Origin: DALYJJ01 sp031969915
Lineage (GTDB): Bacteria; Acidobacteriota; Terriglobia; Bryobacterales; Bryobacteraceae
DNA: 18,781 nt
NCBI GenBank assembly: GCA_031969915.1
Contig: DALYJJ010000119.1
Coordinates: forward strand, 1 to 18,781
Direction of reading: 5' to 3'
This document shows, piece by piece, positions 14,901-18,781 of the stretch (the first letter of the stretch is position 1; the number at the start of each line of letters is the position of its first letter). The position numbers and the translations under genes were made by a program. Below the pieces are notes generated by a model that worked only from the letters and a program-made list of their open reading frames with translations, ran no database searches and had not been told where the DNA came from.

Positions 14901-15072
14901 CACCCCTGGTGGCCACTTCCTGCAGGTTGAGCCCGCCCATGCGAGCCTTGCCGTGGCAGGTGTAGCAGTATTGCTTGAACGTGGCCGAAGGGTCGCTGGG
15001 CGCAGCGAACACGGTGGTGCTCAACAGCGCAAAACACGCGGCGCTCGTGAGACGGGAAAACGCTGCTGCCAT
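11959..15072 (-). CDS. Large secreted c-type cytochrome (DUF1587/1595/1592/1588/1585)
   Basis: This protein of about 1037 aa has a Sec signal peptide (MAAAFSRLTSAACFALLSTTVFAA) and an N-terminal heme motif C36-Y-T-C39-H40, with M78 (GQMPP) as a possible axial ligand. DUF1587 follows (about 119-180, RRLTSAEYAYAIRDLTGLD). After a long, poorly recognised insert (about 200-600) come DUF1595, DUF1592 (HELASRLSFFLWSSIPD), DUF1588 and DUF1585. A second heme-like CAGCH (C927-C930-H931) is inside the DUF1588 region, a normal feature of the family. Usual members are about 700-850 aa, so this one is long. The family occurs in Planctomycetes, Verrucomicrobia and Acidobacteria; electron transfer for periplasmic oxidation is a likely but untested role. 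ATG 15072 is preferred because the signal peptide begins there; TTG 15108 is the in-frame alternative and has no ribosome site. Confidence 0.9.
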   Translation of the reverse strand: MAAAFSRLTSAACFALLSTTVFAAPSDPSATFKQYCYTCHGKARMGGLNLQEVATRGAVGADFQHWQKVAAALEAGQMPPARMPQPTAAERQHAVDWIRTSLSAYIQKHQGDPGRVSPRRLTSAEYAYAIRDLTGLDLKFEGDLASDAAGGEGFTNFGDVQFMQEANLERFLEGARRVAGHAIVGAGPLSFYEDPGRSAFELSAIRRIQRIYEQHGFRAISGEGGKPFGLDIYRKAFYAAWAHRHRRGALEELAAREHVSPRFVRHIWTAMNEKGTAHPGSEVVRRFWELPAPEAGEAAVRAACVEIEKFIFDWPRWLFAAGDAAAGGAGDERALVIHRDAIAASASHRFRVNIRARSGNRAQVYLNVLSVNAEAKDKPMLLWRDAQVRTRNADRLLGPPQPLLRLLDTETVSRLGAAPRGFTTGVGVTSFEIALPGGAIAAELDITAALDPQYSGDAVLRTTLSDRPEATRGAPVWALIANPANAGYQRWNQAVLAFASRFPQVSHGEAAPSDKDPIPAPFDNTYNQPERDRYHIQVKYYRTDRFLSEKILDDATRAELDAAWSDLLASFDYHDAILRFVAEKHGYALAGKTIATIDTATLPANMRAYVAPLQEEWQRVQAAQKAARPGHVAGALALAEAAWRRPLTAAEQARLRDFYARTLAVSNDHPQAVRALVARILVSPAFLYRFEPGAAHGTAAPAARALSGHELASRLSFFLWSSIPDAELRRAAAAGEFAQPENLARQVKRMLADEKARRVAAEFFGQWLGFYRFDEYRGVDPKRFPEFTPEVRAAMHEEAVSFFDHIVRRNRPLREMLFADYTFLNAPLAQHYGVKKEFASKLALEMLPSAGAFGRGGMLRLGAVLTATSAPLRTSPVKRGDWLLRRVLGTPTPPPPADAGSLPGDDKAFGGLTIKERLAAHQRNAACAGCHSRIDPLGFPFEKYDAVGRLRHQYPDGKPIQDDEGIPGLLNTLHSKEPQVRRNFAAKLIGYALGRTMLASDLPLVERMSEPNEATFSDLATAIVTSRQFRYRSEDLP

Positions 15073-15181
15073 AGGAAAGCCCAGATCCAATTGCTCAAAG
15101 TGTATCAATCGTTCGGCTGCGATGGAAGGGCTTACATGGCATTCCCGCCGGTTCGAGCCCCAATCTCACTCTCGCGCCGGA

Positions 15182-15187
15182 TATAAT
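15182..15187 (+). promoter_or_regulatory. -10 element of the TPR-kinase pair
   Basis: A perfect TATAAT ends 23 nt before the ATG at 15211, with AAGGAGG (15198-15204) as ribosome site 6 nt upstream of the ATG. The leader would be about 17 nt. No consensus -35 is present at 16-18 nt spacing. Confidence 0.5.
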
Positions 15188-15197
15188 ACTTGTCCGC

Positions 15198-15204
15198 AAG
15201 GAGG
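15198..15204 (+). promoter_or_regulatory. Strong ribosome binding site
   Basis: AAGGAGG with a 6-nt spacer to the ATG at 15211; it fixes that start over earlier in-frame codons. Confidence 0.7.
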
Positions 15205-15210
15205 GGTGCG

Positions 15211-16365
15211 ATGAGATACTCTGCCGTCCTGGGTGCGGCCCTGTTGCTCACATGTGGCTTTGCCCACGCCCAACGTCACAAGCTGACCATCAACGCAGAG
15301 ACGCCCGAAGGGCAACTGCTGCAGCAGATCGGCACGGAAGAAGACGCCGCGAAGAAGCTCGCGCTGCTCGAGGACTTCGCCGCCAAGTTCCCCAAACACG
15401 AAGCGGCGGCGTGGGTCTACGCGCAGATGCAGCCCGCCTACGTCAAGGCCGGCAACCTTGACAAAGCGGTGGAGAGCGGGGAGAAGTTGCTCGCCATCGA
15501 CCCGGACGATCTGGAAATCGCCATGGGCACGCTCAAAGCCGCCGAAGCCAAGAAGGACGCCGATCTGGTCAAGAAGTATTCCGACCTCACCGCCGCCGCC
15601 GCAAAGAAGACCCTGGCGCTCCCCAAGCCCGCCGACGAGGACGACGTCGAAGAGTGGAAGCAGAAGCTGGACTTCGCCAAGCAGGTGGACACTTACTCCG
15701 AGTACGCGCTCTACGCCTCGGCGCTCACCAGCGCCAATCCTGCCAAGACCGTCGAACTCGTGGAAACGCTGCAGCAGCGCAATCCGAACAGCCAGTACAT
15801 GGGCCAGGCGTTGCCTCCCTACTTCCGCGCGCTGGCGCAGTCCGGCAATAGCGACAAAGCCGCCGAGGTGGCCGAGAAGGCAATGGCCGCCGGTGCGGCC
15901 GATGAAGACATGCTCCTCGCCATCGCCGATTCCAATCTGCGCAAGAACCAGAACCATGACAAGGTCATCGCCACCTCGCAGAAGGCCGTCGAGCTGCTGA
16001 ACGCGAAGCCCAAGCCGGAAGGCGTCGCCGACGCTGATTGGACCAAGCAGAAGAACTTCAAGCTCGGTCTGGCGCAGTGGATGACGGGGATGAGTTACTC
16101 CGCCCAGAGTAAGTTCGTTCCCGCCGACACCGCCTTTCGCGCCGCCTTACCGATGCTCGACAACGATCAATTGAAAGCCGCGGCTCTTTTCAACCTGGGC
16201 CTCGCCAACTTCCGCATGGGCGAGGCGGCCAAGGGAGAAGCCCAATCCCAGCGCATCCTTGACGCCCTCCGCTTCAATCAGCAGTGCGCGGCCATCAAGA
16301 GCCCGTTCCAGGCCCAGGCCGCAAAGAACGTGGCCGCGATCAAATCGCAATACCGGCTGAAATAA
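15211..16365 (+). CDS. Secreted TPR-type repeat protein
   Basis: This 384-aa protein has a Sec signal peptide (MRYSAVLGAALLLTCGFAHA, cleavage at residue 20 before QRHK). The remainder is all helical, Ala/Lys/Glu-rich, with TPR-like pairs such as AAAWVYAQMQPAYVKAGNLDKAVESGEKLLAIDPDD (about 53-88), ALPPYFRALAQSGNSDKAAEVAEKAM and AAALFNLGLANFRMGEAAKGEAQSQRIL near the C-terminus. TPR proteins mediate protein contacts; no enzymatic motif is seen. It should be periplasmic. A TATAAT element and strong ribosome site precede it. The kinase-like gene starts 2 nt after its stop, so both are on one transcript, though their predicted compartments differ. Confidence 0.85.
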   Translation: MRYSAVLGAALLLTCGFAHAQRHKLTINAETPEGQLLQQIGTEEDAAKKLALLEDFAAKFPKHEAAAWVYAQMQPAYVKAGNLDKAVESGEKLLAIDPDDLEIAMGTLKAAEAKKDADLVKKYSDLTAAAAKKTLALPKPADEDDVEEWKQKLDFAKQVDTYSEYALYASALTSANPAKTVELVETLQQRNPNSQYMGQALPPYFRALAQSGNSDKAAEVAEKAMAAGAADEDMLLAIADSNLRKNQNHDKVIATSQKAVELLNAKPKPEGVADADWTKQKNFKLGLAQWMTGMSYSAQSKFVPADTAFRAALPMLDNDQLKAAALFNLGLANFRMGEAAKGEAQSQRILDALRFNQQCAAIKSPFQAQAAKNVAAIKSQYRLK

Positions 16366-16367
16366 CG

Positions 16368-17420
16368 GTGAACATCCTCGTACCGAATCTCGGCTCCACG
16401 TCCCTGAAGTACCAGATCCTGGAGATGCCCGCTGAGCGCGAGCTCGCGCGCGGGCGATTCGAGCGGGTGAGCGACTACAAAGAAGCCATTGCCCAAATCG
16501 CCGTCGGCGACACGCCGATTCACGCCGTGGCATTCAAAGCCGTTCACGGCGGGCCGGCGTATCGCGGCACGTTCGCGGTTGACGCCGGCGTGCTCGCGGC
16601 CCTTGCGGAGTTCCTGCCCGCCGCCCCCGCCCACAACGCCATTTACCTGACCGCGCTCCGTGCCTTCGCCGAAGCGCTGCCCGGTATCCCCCTGATCGCC
16701 GCCTTCGAAACCGAATTCCACGCCACCATGCCGGAAGCCGCCGCCCACTATGGCATCCCCGAGGAGTGGCGCGCGGCCGGCATTCGCCGCTACGGGTTTC
16801 ACGGAGCGTCCCATCAGTACGTTTCCGAGCGTGCGCCCGAGCTGCTCGGCCGGGGCAGGGAAGAGATTCGTCTGGTCAGTTGCCACCTCGGCGGCAGCTC
16901 GTCCCTGTGCGCCATCGATCGCGGCCGTTCCATCGACACCACCATGGGCTTCTCGCCGCAGTCGGGCCTGGAGAACGCCACCCGCCACGGCGACCTCGAC
17001 GTCTTCGCCGTGCTCTACATGATGGAGCGGCGCGGCTGGACCATCGATGAGGTGCGCCGCCAGCTTTCGAAGACCGGCGGCTTGGCGGGCCTGTCGGGCA
17101 TCGCCGGCGGCGACGTTCGAGACCTCGAGGCCGCCGCTGCCGCCGGCAACGAAAACGCCAGCCTCGCTCTCGATGTCTTCGCCCTCCAGGTCCGCAAGAC
17201 CATCGCCGCCTACGCCGCCGCCCTGTCAGGCCTCGACGCCATCGCCTTCACCGGCGGGATCGGCGAAAACTCCGCCCCCCTTCGCCCCGGCCGCAACGAC
17301 GCGGACGATCGCACGGACCGAATCGTCACCAAGCCTGGCTCGCCAGTCCAGGTCATCGTGCTGGCCACCAACGAGGAGCGGATTGTCGCCCGTCGCGCCT
17401 GGCGCGTGCTGGCGGGTTAG
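16368..17420 (+). CDS. Short, divergent acetate/propionate kinase-family protein
   Basis: This 350-aa protein belongs to the acetate kinase (ASKHA) superfamily, which transfers phosphate between ATP and a short-chain carboxylate. Family blocks are clear: NLGSTSLKYQ (7-16), VHGG (59-62), FHATMPE (117-123), RRYGFHGASHQYV (140-152), CHLGGSSS (172-179), TTMGFSP (191-197), FTGGIGENSA (294-303) and TNEER (334-338). Compared with Methanosarcina thermophila acetate kinase (408 aa), N7, H145 (H180), R206 (R241) and E336 (E384) are kept, but Arg91 is K57, Asp148 is E114 and Asn211 is G176. The N-terminal part is shorter by about 34 residues and the segment between GIGEN and NEE by about 14. GTG at 16368 is 2 nt after the TPR stop. 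Activity may be altered or the substrate different; no phosphotransacetylase is nearby. Confidence 0.82.
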   Translation: MNILVPNLGSTSLKYQILEMPAERELARGRFERVSDYKEAIAQIAVGDTPIHAVAFKAVHGGPAYRGTFAVDAGVLAALAEFLPAAPAHNAIYLTALRAFAEALPGIPLIAAFETEFHATMPEAAAHYGIPEEWRAAGIRRYGFHGASHQYVSERAPELLGRGREEIRLVSCHLGGSSSLCAIDRGRSIDTTMGFSPQSGLENATRHGDLDVFAVLYMMERRGWTIDEVRRQLSKTGGLAGLSGIAGGDVRDLEAAAAAGNENASLALDVFALQVRKTIAAYAAALSGLDAIAFTGGIGENSAPLRPGRNDADDRTDRIVTKPGSPVQVIVLATNEERIVARRAWRVLAG

Positions 17421-17436
17421 GGCCGCGAAGGGTCGA

Positions 17437-17458
17437 ACGAGCAACGCCCTTTGCTCGT
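17437..17458. repeat. Perfect 8-bp inverted repeat
   Basis: ACGAGCAA (17437-17444) and TTGCTCGT (17451-17458) are exact complements across a 6-nt loop (CGCCCT). The site lies between the kinase stop (17420) and the membrane-protein GTG (17468). It could be a hairpin ending the TPR-kinase transcript, although no T-run follows, or an operator for a dimeric regulator. Confidence 0.55.
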
Positions 17459-17467
17459 ATCCCTTTC

Positions 17468-18139
17468 GTGGACCATCCCCAACACAGCGAACCCTTCCTG
17501 CTCCGTCTGGGCGGTGTTTCGGCAGCCGTCATCGCGCTCGGCTATGTGGCCATCATGGCGCTGTATGTGCCCATGGGCGCCCCGCCGCTGGGCGCCGAGG
17601 CGAAGCTGCGGTACATCGGCGCGAACGCGACCGCGTGGTGGTGGATCCTCGGCTTGTCGGTCCTGACGGACTTCCTCTTCATCCCCGTGTCTGCCGCTCT
17701 CTATGACGTGCTGGCGCGCTACAACCGGGCGGCCATGCTGATGTCCACAGCCTGCATCGCCCTGTTCGTGCTGCTCGACCTCGCTCTCACCTGGACCAAC
17801 TACGCAGTCCTGATCGCCCTCAGCACGCCGTCCGCCTCCGCCGCCGCCATGCCGGCCGCCGCGTACGCAACGCTCGTCGTCGAGTCCGGCCTGCTGTTCG
17901 TCTACAACACGCTCACTCTTGCGATCGGTTTGCTGATTTCCGGGTGGGTGATGCGCCGGGCCCGCTTCGGCAGGATCACCGCCTGGGTTGGCATCGCCAC
18001 CGGTTGTCTGGGAATCGTGTCCGTCGCGGGGCCGGTCTTCACGAGTTCCCTGAGCCCGGCGATCATCGTCACTTCCGTGCTCACCACGGTGTGGCTTCTG
18101 CTCACCGGCGTTCGACTCTGCCAACTCAGCCGCGCCTGA
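17468..18139 (+). CDS. DUF4386-like membrane protein with six TM segments
   Basis: This 223-aa integral membrane protein has six hydrophobic stretches at about residues 13-33, 57-83, 88-118, 135-166, 171-192 and 193-217. The layout and length, with an N-terminal GGVSAAVIALGYVAIM and the WWWILGLSVLTDFLFIPVSAALYDVL block, fit DUF4386, a family without a known function. Only short loops separate the segments, so a large catalytic domain is absent. GTG at 17468 is the first start and directly follows an 8-bp inverted repeat; no Shine-Dalgarno sequence is obvious, so the start is less certain than the frame. The stop lies 8 nt from the 3' end of the opposite-strand tRNA. Confidence 0.7.
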   Translation: MDHPQHSEPFLLRLGGVSAAVIALGYVAIMALYVPMGAPPLGAEAKLRYIGANATAWWWILGLSVLTDFLFIPVSAALYDVLARYNRAAMLMSTACIALFVLLDLALTWTNYAVLIALSTPSASAAAMPAAAYATLVVESGLLFVYNTLTLAIGLLISGWVMRRARFGRITAWVGIATGCLGIVSVAGPVFTSSLSPAIIVTSVLTTVWLLLTGVRLCQLSRA

Positions 18140-18147
18140 TCGCCGCA

Positions 18148-18234
18148 TGGTGGGGACGAAGGGACTTGAACCCTTACGGGGTCGCCCCCGCTGGAACCTA
18201 AATCCAGTGCGTCTGCCAATTCCGCCACGTCCCC
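18148..18234 (-). tRNA. trnL: tRNA-Leu (anticodon UAG), CCA encoded
   Basis: The minus strand gives an 87-nt class II tRNA. The acceptor stem pairs GGGGACG with CGTCCCC, then discriminator A and an encoded CCA (18150-18148). The anticodon stem CTGGA/TCCAG encloses TTTAGGT, so the anticodon is TAG (UAG), reading CUA/CUG-type leucine codons. A long variable arm with GGGG/CCCC pairing is present, as expected for leucine, and the T loop is TTCAAGT between AAGGG and CCCTT. A TAGACT hexamer at 18257-18262 (minus strand) could be its -10; it may also be co-transcribed with the phosphatase gene ending 30 nt upstream. Confidence 0.97.
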
Positions 18235-18264
18235 GGCGGTTGCTCGTGCTTCCCTTAGTCTACG

Positions 18265-18781
18265 CTATGTCCGTTTGGCGACCACCAGGGTGACGTCGTC
18301 GGCGGGAGGGGCGCCCGCGCTCCAGGCGTTAACATCGGCATTCACCGCGTCGATCAGTTCCTGGGCGCCCAATGCGTGATTCTGGTGAAGCAGGGCCGCC
18401 AGGCGATCCTCGCCGAACTCTTCATCGCTGCCCGGCGGCACGGCTTCGGTGACGCCGTCGCTGAACAGCACCAGCGTGTCGCCCCGGTTCATGGTCACGC
18501 GGAACTCCTCATACCGCGCGCGCGCCATCACGCCGAGGATCAGCCCTCCGCCCTTCAACCACTCCGTAGTCCCGTCGGCTCGCAGGAGCGCGGGCGGGTT
18601 GTGGCCGGCGTTGCAGTAGATCATCTCGCCGGTGGCCGGTTCGACGACCCCAAAGAACAAGGTGATGAACCGGTTGCCGGGGCAACTGGAGGCGATCAAC
18701 TGGTTCAGCCGGGTGACCAGCGAACCGGCGCCGGGCAGCGTGTCCACCAGGACCTCGACCTTGGCCTGCAGGTTCGACATG
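18265..18781 (-). CDS. SpoIIE/PP2C-type phosphatase, C-terminal part, cut by the window edge
   Basis: At least 172 codons at the C-terminus of a PP2C-type Ser/Thr phosphatase of the SpoIIE/RsbU class are visible; the gene continues past the right edge. An ATG (18778-18780) is present but the local sequence MSNLQAKVEV matches an internal helix of the family, so it is not the real start. Counting from that methionine, motifs are ITLFFGVVEPATGEMIYCNAGHNPPALLR (39-67), FSDGVTEA (106-113, metal-binding Asp) and ADDVTLVVA (160-168, metal-binding Asp). Such enzymes dephosphorylate anti-anti-sigma-type proteins in stress-response partner switches, often with a sensory N-terminal domain that cannot be seen here. 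Confidence 0.9.
   Translation of the reverse strand, partial: MSNLQAKVEVLVDTLPGAGSLVTRLNQLIASSCPGNRFITLFFGVVEPATGEMIYCNAGHNPPALLRADGTTEWLKGGGLILGVMARARYEEFRVTMNRGDTLVLFSDGVTEAVPPGSDEEFGEDRLAALLHQNHALGAQELIDAVNADVNAWSAGAPPADDVTLVVAKRT

Larger units (their letters stand above)
15073..15210. promoter_or_regulatory. Divergent intergenic region
   Basis: This 138-nt gap separates the starts of the cytochrome operon (minus) and the TPR gene (plus), so it must hold promoters for both. The plus-strand promoter element is at 15182-15187. On the minus strand no convincing -10/-35 pair is visible. Confidence 0.4.

Noticed and set aside
15073..15108. TTG at 15108 as the start of the cytochrome gene
   Set aside because: No ribosome site precedes it, and the Sec signal peptide begins cleanly at ATG 15072.
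13468..15186. Two long plus-strand open frames antisense to the cytochrome gene
   Set aside because: Compositionally biased, with no recognisable domain, and opposite a gene with several defined domains.

Overview
The window is high-GC bacterial DNA, densely coded on both strands, with 16 protein genes (one cut by the right edge) and one tRNA. The gene mix points to an acidobacterium of the Bryobacterales/Solibacter type: a DUF1592-series secreted cytochrome c paired with a DUF1552 Tat protein, a Tat-exported Gfo/Idh/MocA oxidoreductase, a DUF1080 (3-keto-disaccharide hydrolase family) lipo/periplasmic-type protein and a DUF3500 protein. Planctomycetes and Verrucomicrobia share several of these families, so the assignment is an inference from content, not from a marker gene. 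No transposase, integrase, CRISPR array or rRNA is visible.

Layout. Bases 1-192 hold no gene, but carry a tandem 19-nt repeat at the extreme left. From 193 to 3987 four genes run on the plus strand: an M23 (LytM) cell-wall peptidase with an N-terminal membrane anchor, a DUF3500 protein, an exported beta-propeller protein and a DUF1080 protein. The last three have no good Shine-Dalgarno sequence but each has a TAnnnT -10-like hexamer ending 6-8 nt before the ATG, which suggests leaderless mRNAs. At 3991-4503 two small genes lie head to head with overlapping 5' ends: a 106-aa unknown protein (minus) and a 69-aa zinc-ribbon protein (plus).

From 4594 to 9044 five plus-strand genes are joined by four successive 4-nt stop/start overlaps (ATGA or GTGA): a GT4-type glycosyltransferase, a two-TM protein of unknown function, a Cys/His-rich small protein, a second GT4-type glycosyltransferase and a MurG/GT28-like glycosyltransferase. 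This is a translationally coupled unit that probably builds or decorates a glycan; it is the best candidate here for an undescribed system. A Tat-type Gfo/Idh/MocA oxidoreductase (9099-10652) follows with its own promoter-like sequence and a strong ribosome site.

On the minus strand, 15072 to 10661 is a two-gene operon: a large secreted c-type cytochrome (DUF1587/1595/1592/1588/1585) overlapping by 4 nt with a DUF1552 Tat protein. Divergent from it, 15211-17420 holds a secreted TPR protein and, 2 nt after it, a short and divergent acetate-kinase-family protein. A six-TM DUF4386-like protein (17468-18139) follows. The right end, on the minus strand, has a tRNA-Leu(UAG) and the C-terminal half of a SpoIIE/PP2C phosphatase that runs off the window.
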